Shown piece by piece: positions 8,143 to 15,735 of a stretch of DNA of 64,000 nucleotides. Where the stretch lies: positions 62,001 to 126,000 of the forward strand of contig NZ_JABBXA010000012.1 in assembly GCF_014161445.1 (NCBI RefSeq), written 5' to 3'. The DNA is from Microbispora sp. H13382 (GTDB lineage Bacteria; Actinomycetota; Actinomycetes; Streptosporangiales; Streptosporangiaceae). Under the pieces are notes generated by a model. That model did not search any database. It was given only the letters and a program-made list of their open reading frames with translations, and had not been told where the DNA came from. The translations under genes and the position numbers were made by a program. Numbering within the stretch: position 1 is the first letter of the stretch; every line of letters begins with the position of its first letter.

Positions 8143-9057
8143 TCAGGCTGTTCGGCGCAGAGATCCCCTGGTGTAGGCGAGCAGGCGTCGCGCCTCCCGG
8201 GCCACGAGCTCGGGATACTCCATTTGCGCCACGTGACCGGCGTGCGGAAGTGTGACCAGACGCACGTCGTGGAAGACCCGTCCGGCCCGGTGGGCCATGC
8301 GGGCGTGGACCAGCCGGTCGCGCAGGCCGTACACGACGAGGGTGGGCGCGGAGACCCGCTCGGCCTGCCGCCAGAGGTTGTCGGGGCCCAGGCGGAAGTA
8401 CTCCCGCACGATCGCGCGGGCGCAGCCCACCATGGCCGCCCCCGCGTGCGGCAGCCCGTCGCGGCGGCGCAGTTCCTCGACCGCCTCGCGCAGCCGCTCC
8501 GGGTGGACGCGCCCGACGTCGGCGTAGCACATGCTGAGCGTCGCATGGATGCGCCGCTCCGGCGGCAGCGCGCTGAGCCAGCGGGCGGCCAGCTCGCCCA
8601 GGCGCGGGGCGGCCGACATCGCGATCCTGGCCGGGCCGTACCTCGGCAGCAGGTCGGGCAGCGCCGGCGAGACCAGCGTCAGCGACCTGACGAGGTCGGG
8701 CCGTGTGGCCGCGACCCTGACCGAGACCGCGCCCCCCATGGAGTTGCCGAGAAGGTGGACAGGCCCCTCCCCCAGGGTCTCCACCAGACGGACCACCGCT
8801 CTGGCATGGGCGGGGACCGAATAGTCGCCGTCCGCCGGCTCCGGGGAGTGTCCCGCCCCGGGCAGGTCGAGGGCGACCCCCCGCACGTCGTCGGCGAGCT
8901 CGCCCATCAGGTCGGTCCAGTTGGTCGCCGAGCCCGCCAGGCCGTGCACGTATACGGCGGTCTCCGGCGGCCCCTCCGGGGTCGTCCGCACATGGATGCG
9001 CGCGTCCCCCAGATCGATGAGCCGGCCGGGCCACGGTGGAATCGGCTCGACACCCAC
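8143..9057 (-). CDS. alpha/beta hydrolase
   Basis: This 304-residue protein has the alpha/beta hydrolase core: oxyanion YVHGLAGSATNW, nucleophile elbow LLGNSMGGA (Ser), the acid in VVYGLRDRLVHA (Asp) and the final His in LPHAGHVAQME. GTG 9057 is preceded by GGGAGG at good spacing; ATG 9093 is an alternative start. The substrate is unknown. The family is often found beside moeZ in actinomycetes. The gene lies 98 bp upstream of moeZ on the same strand and may share its transcript. Confidence 0.85.
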   Translation of the reverse strand: MGVEPIPPWPGRLIDLGDARIHVRTTPEGPPETAVYVHGLAGSATNWTDLMGELADDVRGVALDLPGAGHSPEPADGDYSVPAHARAVVRLVETLGEGPVHLLGNSMGGAVSVRVAATRPDLVRSLTLVSPALPDLLPRYGPARIAMSAAPRLGELAARWLSALPPERRIHATLSMCYADVGRVHPERLREAVEELRRRDGLPHAGAAMVGCARAIVREYFRLGPDNLWRQAERVSAPTLVVYGLRDRLVHARMAHRAGRVFHDVRLVTLPHAGHVAQMEYPELVAREARRLLAYTRGSLRRTA

Positions 9058-9316
9058 GCGTCCTCCCCTGTTCGCCTCGCGTTTCTCGACCATAACCCCG
9101 CCCGTACGCCACCTCGCCGGGCACTCCCGCTACCCCGGGGGCGTGGGATCGATCATCCGGGTTCGCCCCGATCAGCGAGCGCGACATAGGGCCAATATCA
9201 CCCCTATTCGGACATTTCGAAATGCGGATAGGAATCACAATTCGGACCAATGTGATCCTACCGGTGTCAACGATGCCAATAAAGCGATAAGTGAATGGCA
9301 AAAGCCGCTGATCGCC
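9058..9316. other. gene-free region with CGGACATTTC palindrome
   Basis: No convincing gene is present. From about 9180 to 9300 the base composition is markedly lower in GC than the surroundings. A near-perfect palindrome occupies 9203-9232, centred on CATTTCGAAATG with CCTATTCGG and CGGATAGG flanks. The related string CGGACATT recurs near 11481 and 15167 upstream of sister genes, so it may be a transcription-factor site. Confidence 0.5.
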
Positions 9317-9450
9317 GTTTGTCGCTCGGACGGTGAGGAAAACAAGACAATGCAGGGATGATCCACCAAGGGTCATCAGTAAGGGCATTTTCCTAGCGAC
9401 TTGGAAAACGCCGGAGTGTCGGGGCAACAATCCTTCAAGGAGGACATGAA
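9317..9450 (+). promoter_or_regulatory. structured 5' leader, copy 1
   Basis: Elements in order are GTTTGTCG (9317-9324), hairpin P1 with 8-nt arms (9357-9377), hairpin P2 with arms GGCATTTTCC and GGAAAACGCC (9384-9412), and TCCTTCAAGGA overlapping the ribosome binding site (9431-9441). In the last element TCCT can pair with the Shine-Dalgarno AGGA. The same order and spacing recur upstream of four sister genes. Confidence 0.65.
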
Positions 9451-10038
9451 ATGCCCAAGTTCAACAACCTGGTCGGGATCCTCGCGATCAGCGCCGCGCT
9501 CACCGGCGGTGCCGTGACCCTGGGTACCGCTGTCGCCGCCACCAGCGCGAACGCCGCTACCGTCATGGGCGGCTACGTGGGCGGCGGTGGCTACTACCCC
9601 TACGTGAACTACAACCGCAACCGGAACGGGCAGCGGCAGAAGAACAAGGCCCTGAACGCCAACAAGAACAAGAACAAGAACAAGACGAAGCAGTGGCAGC
9701 ACGAGCGGCAGAACCAGGCCCAGAACCAGTTCCTGCTGCGTGACTTCACGCTCGTCCTCACGCCGTTCCAGAAGACGGACACCGACGCGCGGGCGCTTCC
9801 GTACAACTGGCAGTACGGCAACACGCAGTCGTACCCGTACACGCGCACGAACAGCTACAGCGACCAGTTCAACAACCCGCGTCAGGGCCAGGACTCCCTG
9901 GCCGAGCCGAAGACGAACACGGCCACCGAGGTCAACCCGCGCATCAAGAAGAAGGAAATCGACGCGGACATCGACGTGGACCTGGAGAAGGAGAAGGAGA
10001 AGAAGGGCTACGACGTCGATCCGCAGATCGCGCGCTGA
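9451..10038 (+). CDS. secreted Asn/Lys-rich protein, paralogue 1
   Basis: The 195-residue protein has a Sec signal peptide (about 1-35, ending SANA). A Gly/Tyr stretch (GGYVGGGGYYPYVNY) follows, then an Asn/Lys run of KNKNKNK type, a conserved core NQFLLRDFTLVLTPFQK and a charged tail alternating Asp and Lys. Its core and tail are shared with the next gene. No enzymatic motif or anchor is visible, so it is probably released or held in the wall by charge. AAGGAGG precedes the ATG. The low-complexity composition suggests a structural or spore/aerial-surface role, which is an inference. Confidence 0.8.
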   Translation: MPKFNNLVGILAISAALTGGAVTLGTAVAATSANAATVMGGYVGGGGYYPYVNYNRNRNGQRQKNKALNANKNKNKNKTKQWQHERQNQAQNQFLLRDFTLVLTPFQKTDTDARALPYNWQYGNTQSYPYTRTNSYSDQFNNPRQGQDSLAEPKTNTATEVNPRIKKKEIDADIDVDLEKEKEKKGYDVDPQIAR

Positions 10039-10293
10039 TCGGATCCGCACGAGCGGCCTCGGTGAACGTGCCGGCCACGGCGGGTGAAGCGGCAACCGAC
10101 GGCCACCCGTGACTCGTGACCGGCGGCCTCGCCTGAGCCGGATCCCGCGAGCGACTGAAGAAACACGCGAGGGATGGAGCGGCGGACACCGCCCGGCGGG
10201 ACGGGCGGCGACCGGATGACCGCGAGACACGGCACCGGCGCCACCCGCGTCCGCCGCTCCGTCCGCAGTCCAGAGAGCAGTTGAGAAAGCAGA

Positions 10294-10330
10294 GCACCGG
10301 CGGCGTGTTCGAGGAGAGGACCGCCGGTGC
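10294..10330 (+). terminator. hairpin after paralogue 1
   Basis: Perfect 10-bp arms GCACCGGCGG and CCGCCGGTGC enclose a 17-nt loop. No T-run follows, so it may be a terminator or part of the leader of the next gene. Confidence 0.45.
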
Positions 10331-10442
10331 CGGGCGAACGCATCGCGCCGCGTCACACACGACGGCGCCGAACCACTACCACCCGCCCCGGTTCCTCACC
10401 GGACCGGGCCGGGGTCGCGATATTCAGAGGAGAAACACCCAA

Positions 10443-11051
10443 ATGTCCGCGTTGAAGAACATCGCCGGGCTTCTCGCCCTCGGCACCGCGCTGAGCGGCG
10501 CGGCCATCGCGCTCGGTGGCGCCACCGCCGGCACGGCAAGCGCAGCCACCGTCATGGGCGGGTACGTTCCCGCTCCGTCCGGCGGCGTCCGCTACGTCCG
10601 GCCGAGCTACAACCGCAACTACAACACCAACCGGCAGGCCCAGGGGCAGAAGGGCCGTAACAAGAACAAGAACAAGAACAAGAACAAGAACCACGAGTGG
10701 CAGCACGCTCGTCAGTCGGAGAACCAGAGCCAGTTCCTGCTGCGTGACTTCACGCTCGTTCTGACGCCGTTCCAGAAGTCGTCGAACGGCTCCGCCGCGG
10801 TTCCGTGGAACGCCCAGTGGTCGCAGAACTCCACGATTCCTTACACCAACACCAGCGACTACAACCAGATGCACAACCGGCCCTGGCAGGACCAGTCCTC
10901 GCAGGCCGACCCGCGCACGAACACGGCCACCCAGATCAACCCGCAGGCCAAGACCAAGGACGTCGACATCGACGTCGACGCCGACATCAAGAAGAAGGAA
11001 GAGGAGAAGAAGAAGGAGCAGGGGCCTAGCTACGAGGACGCGAGGCCCTGA
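10443..11051 (+). CDS. secreted Asn/Lys-rich protein, paralogue 2
   Basis: The 202-residue protein has a signal peptide (about 1-35, ending GTASA), a TVMGGYVP start to the mature chain, a KNKNKNKNKN run, the core SQFLLRDFTLVLTPFQK and a DPRTNTATQINP segment, all shared with paralogue 1. It ends in an acidic-basic tail (DVDIDVDADIKKKEEEKKKE). I chose ATG 10443 because it starts a canonical signal peptide and AGGAG lies upstream. It is the only cluster member in which I do not see the GTTTGTCG/double-hairpin leader. Its immediate upstream DNA instead holds a GC-rich hairpin CCCCGG...CCGGGG. Confidence 0.8.
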   Translation: MSALKNIAGLLALGTALSGAAIALGGATAGTASAATVMGGYVPAPSGGVRYVRPSYNRNYNTNRQAQGQKGRNKNKNKNKNKNHEWQHARQSENQSQFLLRDFTLVLTPFQKSSNGSAAVPWNAQWSQNSTIPYTNTSDYNQMHNRPWQDQSSQADPRTNTATQINPQAKTKDVDIDVDADIKKKEEEKKKEQGPSYEDARP

Positions 11052-11562
11052 TCCGGGTCCTACCGCGCCGCCGGCTGACCGGCTGCGATGAGAACCGGGC
11101 CGCGGGCCCGGGGATCGATTGACGGGCGCCCGTGCTCACCGCGTCCGTGGACCTGTCCACGGACCTCCGGGGAGCACGGGCGCTTCTCGCTGCCCCGCCA
11201 TCCCCTGTCCCCCACCACCCTGCCCGGCCGCGGGGCGCCCCCACGGGCGGACTACAGGCACGTTCTCCAGCGCCAGATCCGGCCGGGCGGACTTCAGACA
11301 TGCAAGTTCCCCCAGCGGACCCGGAACAGGCCAGGCGCCGCCTCACGGCTCTCTCCGATCGGCACGGCGCTCGCCCGAATCTGCCATCCCAGACCCCGCT
11401 CCGGCGCCGCCTTCCACGACCCGTCCACCGCGCGGCCTCACTCCGTCCGCCTGTGCCCCCGCCGACTCAAGATGGAAATCGGACATTCCAGGACAAGTCG
11501 CCCTTTATTACTCTAAGTCGCGCCATAAAGCCCTAATAGCCGATCAAAAGCTACAGGAGGGC
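11052..11562. other. gene-free region upstream of paralogue 3
   Basis: About 510 bp hold no convincing gene. The last 60 bp before 11562 are AT-rich and contain CTCTAAGTCGCGCCATAAAG and CGATCAAAAGC. A closely similar block lies at about 12660-12705 upstream of paralogue 4, with CTCTAAGTCAGTTCATAAGA and GATCAAAAGGC. These blocks are candidate promoters or activator sites. Confidence 0.5.
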
Positions 11563-11701
11563 GTTTGTCGGCCTCACGCGTCGGACATCAACGTATCGCA
11601 GGAACCCGGCCCACGGGGGGCCATAGAGATATTTCTCTCGAATCTCCAGCGAGAAATATCGGAGGATGCGGGGAATTCCAATCCTTTCAAGGGGGACAGC
11701 A
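11563..11701 (+). promoter_or_regulatory. structured 5' leader, copy 2
   Basis: Elements are GTTTGTCG (11563-11570), P1 GGCCC/GGGCC (11608-11622), P2 with perfect 10-bp arms GATATTTCTC/GAGAAATATC (11628-11660) and TCCTTTCAAGG over the ribosome binding site (11682-11692). Confidence 0.65.
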
Positions 11702-12172
11702 ATGCCTAAGTTCAAGAACGTTCTCGCCGGCCTCGCACTCGGCACCGCGATCGCGGGGGGCGCGATCGCCATGAGCGCCACGGCCGCGAGCGCCGGCTGT
11801 GGAGACGGCTTCTTCGGTCTCGGCGGTATGCCGCCCCAGAACAACTTCGTTCCCATCGGACTGGGCAACAACAACAACAACAACTGTGGCAACGGCTTCA
11901 ACAACGGCTGCAACAACAACAACTGGTGCAACAACAACCAGAACAACAACTTCTGGAACAACCAGAGCTTCTGGAACCAGAGCGCGTTCTGCGACAACCT
12001 GGACAGCGACTCCAACTTCGCCATCGTCGGCCCCTGCGCCACGATCGCCTTCAGCGACAAGACCAACCGCGAGAGCAACTGGTTCAACAACGGCTGGTTC
12101 CAGAACAACAACTGGTGGAACAACAACCAGAACAACTGCTGGAACAACAACAACAACAACTTCTGCAACTGA
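11702..12172 (+). CDS. secreted Asn/Trp/Cys-rich protein, paralogue 3
   Basis: The 156-residue protein begins MPKFKNVLAGLALG with a signal peptide ending ATAASA. The mature chain is dominated by Asn runs broken by Trp, Phe and Cys (WCNNNQNNNFWNNQSFWNQ). A short hydrophobic segment (FAIVGPCATIAFSDKTN) sits at the position of the FGLVAKDV segment in paralogues 4 and 5. Cys residues are regularly spaced and could cross-link the secreted chain. Asn-rich, aromatic-punctuated sequences of this kind are prone to amyloid-like assembly; that is an inference from composition. It starts at ATG 11702 after AAGGGGGA. Confidence 0.8.
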   Translation: MPKFKNVLAGLALGTAIAGGAIAMSATAASAGCGDGFFGLGGMPPQNNFVPIGLGNNNNNNCGNGFNNGCNNNNWCNNNQNNNFWNNQSFWNQSAFCDNLDSDSNFAIVGPCATIAFSDKTNRESNWFNNGWFQNNNWWNNNQNNCWNNNNNNFCN

Positions 12173-12378
12173 GAAAGGCGGGGCCGGCAACGGCCCGCGA
12201 GACGACCGCGCCGCTCGGAATCCTGACAGGTGAAGGGATGACGGAAACGGCCGGCCACACCGTCCTCCACCGCCTCGACAGGAGAACGGCGCCCTGAGGC
12301 GCAGTTACGTTCCCGCGGCGTCACAAGCTCCGTGAGCACTCCGCGCTCCGGGAACGGCCGTTCTATCCAGCAGAGACA

Positions 12379-12418
12379 AGGGCTCCGGCGAGACTCTCGC
12401 CGGAGCCCTGACTTTTTC
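12379..12418 (+). terminator. terminator of paralogue 3 (repeat family member)
   Basis: A 13-bp stem AGGGCTCCGGCGA/TCGCCGGAGCCCT is followed by GACTTTTT. Nearly the same stem occurs at 13595 and 14794. Confidence 0.85.
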
Positions 12419-12715
12419 CCCGATACGGCGGACTCGGGCGCGGCACCCGAGGCGACGGGCTCCCGTGCGGCTTCCTGCGGCGAGAGGCCCGCCAGGACGC
12501 CTTTCCCGGCCCGGCCGGGCCGCATCAACGGTACGGGCCCGACGGCGCCCACAACGCCACGCCCGCTCCGGCCGCCGCCTCCGCATCCCGCTCCCTGCCG
12601 AGCTTCGATGCGTGAGCAACTTACTCGGCAAATCGGTCAATTGAGACATTTCTCTTCTAATACCTCTAAGTCAGTTCATAAGACTCTAACTAGTGATCAA
12701 AAGGCTTAGATGCTC
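12419..12715. other. gene-free region upstream of paralogue 4
   Basis: No convincing gene is present. It ends in an AT-rich block (about 12630-12710) containing CTCTAAGTCAGTTCATAAGA and GATCAAAAGGC, similar to the block before paralogue 3. Confidence 0.5.
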
Positions 12716-12855
12716 GTTTGTAGGGCCAGCGCGCTGGAAATCATGACAGCACAGGAAGTTAGGGCTCAATTGGGGGCCCGAAGGGCATTCCTCACAATAA
12801 CGAGAAATGCCCTAAACAAATTCAGGGATACTGAATCCTGTCAAGGGGGACACGC
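12716..12855 (+). promoter_or_regulatory. structured 5' leader, copy 3
   Basis: Elements are GTTTGTAG (12716-12723), P1 GGGCTC/GGGCCC (12762-12779), P2 GGGCATTCCTC/GAGAAATGCCC with one mismatch and an 8-nt loop (12783-12812), and TCCTGTCAAGG over the ribosome binding site (12836-12846). Confidence 0.65.
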
Positions 12856-13386
12856 ATGTCCAAGCTCCACAAGGTCATCGCTGGTATCGCGCTCAGCACC
12901 GCCGCCGTCGGCGGGGCGCTCGCCCTGGGCGCCGGTGCCGCCGGCGCCGCGACCGGGACCAGCGACGTCGACCGTCCCATCGTCCGAGACGGCCTGGCCA
13001 ACGGCGTCGACGACAGCACGGGCGGCATCGCCCAGGGCAACCGGGGCATCGGCGAGCGCGGTGATCGGGAGAACGTCTTCCCTGTCTTCTTCAACCCGAA
13101 CAACAACAACAACTTCGATCGCAACGACCGCAACCAGAACCTCAACCAGAACAACAACAACAACTGGTGGAACAACCAGAGCTTCTGGAACCAGGGGGCG
13201 TTCTCCGACAAGCGGGACGACTTCTCCGGCTTCGGCCTCGTCGCCAAGGACGTCGCGATCGGCTTCCAGGACAAGACGAACAAGGACAACACCTGGTTCA
13301 ACAACGCCTGGTGGAACAACAACAACTGGTGGAACAACAACGACAACAACTGGTGGAACCACAACAACAACGACCGCGTGAACTGA
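12856..13386 (+). CDS. secreted Asn/Trp-rich protein, paralogue 4
   Basis: The 176-residue protein has a signal peptide (about 1-31, ending GAAGAA), then DRPIVRDGLANGVDDSTGGIAQ, a block nearly identical in paralogue 5. An Asn-rich region, the FGLVAKDVAIGFQDKTN segment and a C-terminal tract of repeated WWNNN units follow. No Cys is present in the mature chain, unlike paralogue 3. AAGGGGGA precedes the ATG, followed in the genome by a shared-type terminator. It is probably a secreted structural protein expressed together with its sisters. Confidence 0.8.
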   Translation: MSKLHKVIAGIALSTAAVGGALALGAGAAGAATGTSDVDRPIVRDGLANGVDDSTGGIAQGNRGIGERGDRENVFPVFFNPNNNNNFDRNDRNQNLNQNNNNNWWNNQSFWNQGAFSDKRDDFSGFGLVAKDVAIGFQDKTNKDNTWFNNAWWNNNNWWNNNDNNWWNHNNNDRVN

Positions 13387-13594
13387 GAAGGCAGGCTCAG
13401 CGGCTCCTGCGAGACGATCGCGCCATTCCTCCAAGGTGACGGATCCGGAGAACCTTTCACGAGGTCTCCATCCCCGGCACACGGACTGGCGCCGTTGGAT
13501 GCAGAGACACGTTCCTCGACCGGCCGGCCGCTCGCTCACCGAGCGACGGCAGCCTGAACGGGAACGGCCGTCAATCCTCCTACAGCGACAACCA

Positions 13595-13637
13595 AGGGCT
13601 CCGGCGGGAAGGTTCCGCCGGAGCCCTGCTCTTTTCC
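13595..13637 (+). terminator. terminator of paralogue 4 (repeat family member)
   Basis: The stem AGGGCTCCGGCGG...CCGCCGGAGCCCT ends at 13627 and is followed by GCTCTTTTCC. It is nearly identical to the hairpins at 12379 and 14794. Confidence 0.85.
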
Positions 13638-13885
13638 CTGACCCACGGTCATCGCCACCACAGGCATCCCTCCACGCCTTTCCCCGCCCGCGATCGCAGC
13701 CGCTCCCGGACCTCCCCGGCCCGCCCCACCTCATCGCGACGCGGGTGGGCCTGCACCGTCGCTCTCCGAGCATCAGAAGGCGGCCGCACCAGACGGGCAA
13801 ATCGTACCTATCACTACATAAGGCGCATTATCCATCGAATCAAGCCTATACGCAGCTAATCATTAACTAAAAGCAGCAGGCGTCA
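13638..13885. other. gene-free region upstream of paralogue 5
   Basis: I see no gene. The stretch from about 13800 to 13880 is AT-rich (CTATCACTACATAAGG, AATCATTAACTAAAAGC) and precedes the leader motif, as in the two preceding spacers. Confidence 0.45.
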
Positions 13886-14037
13886 GTTTGTCGGGCCGCC
13901 CGGCAGGAAATCACCACTAGCGTCGGAAGCAAGGCTCAATAAGAGCCACGAAGGAATTCCGGTCCACAGCAGGAGGACGGGAAATGCCGACAGACGCAGG
14001 GCAATTCGAAATTGAATCCTGTCAGGGAGGAACCATA
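13886..14037 (+). promoter_or_regulatory. structured 5' leader, copy 4
   Basis: Elements are GTTTGTCG (13886-13893), P1 GGCTC/GAGCC (13933-13947), P2 with imperfect arms GGAATTCCGGTCC and GGACGGGAAATGCC (13953-13988) and TCCTGTCAGGG over the ribosome binding site (14017-14027). Confidence 0.6.
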
Positions 14038-14595
14038 ATGCCCAACCTCAAGAAGATCTTCGCAGGGCTCGCGCTGAGCACCGCGGTCGTCGGCGGGGCC
14101 GTCGCCATGGGCGCCACGGCCGCCAGCGCCGACGACAACCCCTTCTTCTTCAAGAAGAACGAGGACCGCCCCATCGTCAAGGACGGCGCGGCCAACGGCG
14201 TCGACGACAGCACGGGCGGCATCGCCCAGGACAACAAGAAGGGGAACGACTTCTTCCCGCAAACCTTCTTCCCGAACAACAACAACAACAATCGGGAGCG
14301 CAACGACCGCAACCACAACATCAACGACCGCAACCAGAACAACATGTGGGACACCAACAACTGGTGGGGCCAGAACCTCTACAAGGACGACAGGGCTGGG
14401 CACGACGCCTTCGGCCTCGTCGCCAAGGACGTCGCCTTCGGCTTCCAGGAGAAGGACGACCGGGCGTTCAACTGGCTCAACAACAACTGGTGGGCCGACC
14501 AGAACTGGTGGGACAACAACAACAACGACTGGTGGAACCGCAACGACCGCGAGCACAACAACAACGGCAACAACGCCAACAGGAACAACGTCTGA
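14038..14595 (+). CDS. secreted Asn/Trp-rich protein, paralogue 5
   Basis: The 185-residue protein begins MPNLKKIFAGLALS with a signal peptide ending TAASA. Like paralogue 4 it has DRPIVKDGAANGVDDSTGGIAQ, then a charged Asn/Arg/Asp region, FGLVAKDVAFGFQEKDD and a C-terminal WW/Asn/Asp tract. A longer frame from 13984 exists but would run through the leader, so I chose ATG 14038 after GGGAGGA. The charged residues interspersed with Asn make it more hydrophilic than paralogues 3 and 4. Confidence 0.8.
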   Translation: MPNLKKIFAGLALSTAVVGGAVAMGATAASADDNPFFFKKNEDRPIVKDGAANGVDDSTGGIAQDNKKGNDFFPQTFFPNNNNNNRERNDRNHNINDRNQNNMWDTNNWWGQNLYKDDRAGHDAFGLVAKDVAFGFQEKDDRAFNWLNNNWWADQNWWDNNNNDWWNRNDREHNNNGNNANRNNV

Positions 14596-14793
14596 TCCGC
14601 GAGGTGTGACGCCTCGCGCGAAACCGCGCCGTCCGGCCGGGTGAGGAAACCGTTGGGCGGGACCGTCCACGCGGGCCTCTCCACCAGCGACCGGGGACGA
14701 CGGCGCCGGTGAGTGCAGCCAGGAGTGTCCAGCGCATCCGCGCACCGAGCGACGGCAAGCCTGGACACGCCTTCCACCGGATGGCATGAGACA

Positions 14794-14832
14794 AGGGCTC
14801 CGGCGAGATCCTCGCCGGAGCCCTGACCTTTG
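14794..14832 (+). terminator. terminator of paralogue 5 (repeat family member)
   Basis: The stem AGGGCTCCGGCGAG/CTCGCCGGAGCCCT has a 3-nt loop and is followed by GACCTTT. It is the third member of this terminator repeat. Confidence 0.8.
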
Positions 14833-15099
14833 CGCGCCCGGTCCCGCCCCGCCACCACCTCACCAGGCGGGTGAAGCGGCTCGCGCCGTCCCGCACCCCG
14901 CCGCCACCCTCCCCCGGACAGTGGCGCGACAGGGACGAAGCGCACGAGAACCGGGGATTGGGAACACCGCGCCGCGGACCAGGAGTCCGCCGTACCCCGC
15001 ATCCCGCCGGAACGCGTCAGGCATGAACGTCGATCAGGTCAGCGGTCGCCTAACGTGAGACATCGCAGCACAACGCCGGCCCAAATCCCCTCCGGCCGA
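14833..15099. other. gene-free region upstream of paralogue 6
   Basis: I see no gene. The region is GC-rich and, unlike the preceding two spacers, lacks a strong AT-rich block. Confidence 0.4.
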
Positions 15100-15231
15100 G
15101 TTTGCCGGCAGGCCACATCGGCAATTAAGACGCCACGGGCGATAGTCGGACATACGGGACATCGCTCGGACATTTCCGACAGACCCTGGAAATGTCGTAC
15201 TCGGGCACTCCATCCTTCGAGGAGGACCTCA
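15100..15231 (+). promoter_or_regulatory. structured 5' leader, copy 5
   Basis: Elements are GTTTGCCG (15100-15107), a weak P1 GCGAT/ATCGC (15139-15165), P2 with perfect 9-bp arms GACATTTCC/GGAAATGTC (15169-15196) and TCCTTCGAGGA over the ribosome binding site (15213-15223). Confidence 0.6.
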
Positions 15232-15531
15232 ATGCCCAAATTCCGGAACGTCATCACCGGTCTGGCGGTCAGCACGGTAATGGCCGGCGGCGCGCTCGCC
15301 CTGAGCGCCACCGCCGCTCACGCAGCCGCCCCTGGCACCCCGACCATCACCAGCAACTGGGGCCACGGTGACCACTACGGACGTCGCGGTCGTGGCTGCA
15401 GTAACGCGGCCGTCAACCGCAACGACTTCCGCGTCTTCAAGCTCAAGAAGGAGAAGAAGGTCCACCGGAAGAACGTGGCCTTCGCATCCGGTGACGCCGT
15501 CATCGAGATCGACGGCGACGACGACGACTGA
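15232..15531 (+). CDS. small secreted basic/acidic protein, paralogue 6
   Basis: The 99-residue protein shares the signal peptide type of its sisters (MPKFRNVITGLAVS...AHAA). The mature part of about 65 residues has no Asn runs. It carries a His/Gly/Arg stretch (WGHGDHYGRRGRGC), one Cys, a Lys-rich segment (FKLKKEKKVHRKNVAF) and ends in an acidic DGDDDD tail. The strand pattern KNVAFASGDAVIEIDG matches the position of FGLVAKDVAFGF in paralogues 4 and 5. GAGGAGGAC precedes the ATG. It groups with the cluster by signal peptide and leader rather than by mature composition. Confidence 0.75.
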   Translation: MPKFRNVITGLAVSTVMAGGALALSATAAHAAAPGTPTITSNWGHGDHYGRRGRGCSNAAVNRNDFRVFKLKKEKKVHRKNVAFASGDAVIEIDGDDDD

Positions 15532-15685
15532 CGGGTGACACCCACGCGTACAGGGCCGTCAGCGCGAAGCCGCGGTGTCCGGGCTCGCCCTGATCACGCC
15601 TCCGCCACCTTCGTGGCGATCGGGCGGCGGTGAACGGGCGGCCGAGAGCTCGCGGCCCTGTACGGATCGCCCACTTCCGTACCGT

Positions 15686-15719
15686 GAAAAAAGCCCCGGC
15701 GGATCAGCCCGCCGGGGCT
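15686..15719 (-). terminator. terminator of ku
   Basis: On the minus strand the 11-bp stem AGCCCCGGCGG/CCGCCGGGGCT is followed by six T residues, a textbook intrinsic terminator just past the ku stop. Confidence 0.9.
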
Positions 15720-15735
15720 CCTCCGAACAGCCGGT

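Noticed and set aside
11551-12552. Antisense Leu/Gln/Phe-rich open frames opposite the Asn-rich genes
   Set aside because: AAC/AAC runs read as GTT/TTG on the other strand give low-complexity Leu/Val strings; the sense strand has signal peptides and ribosome sites.
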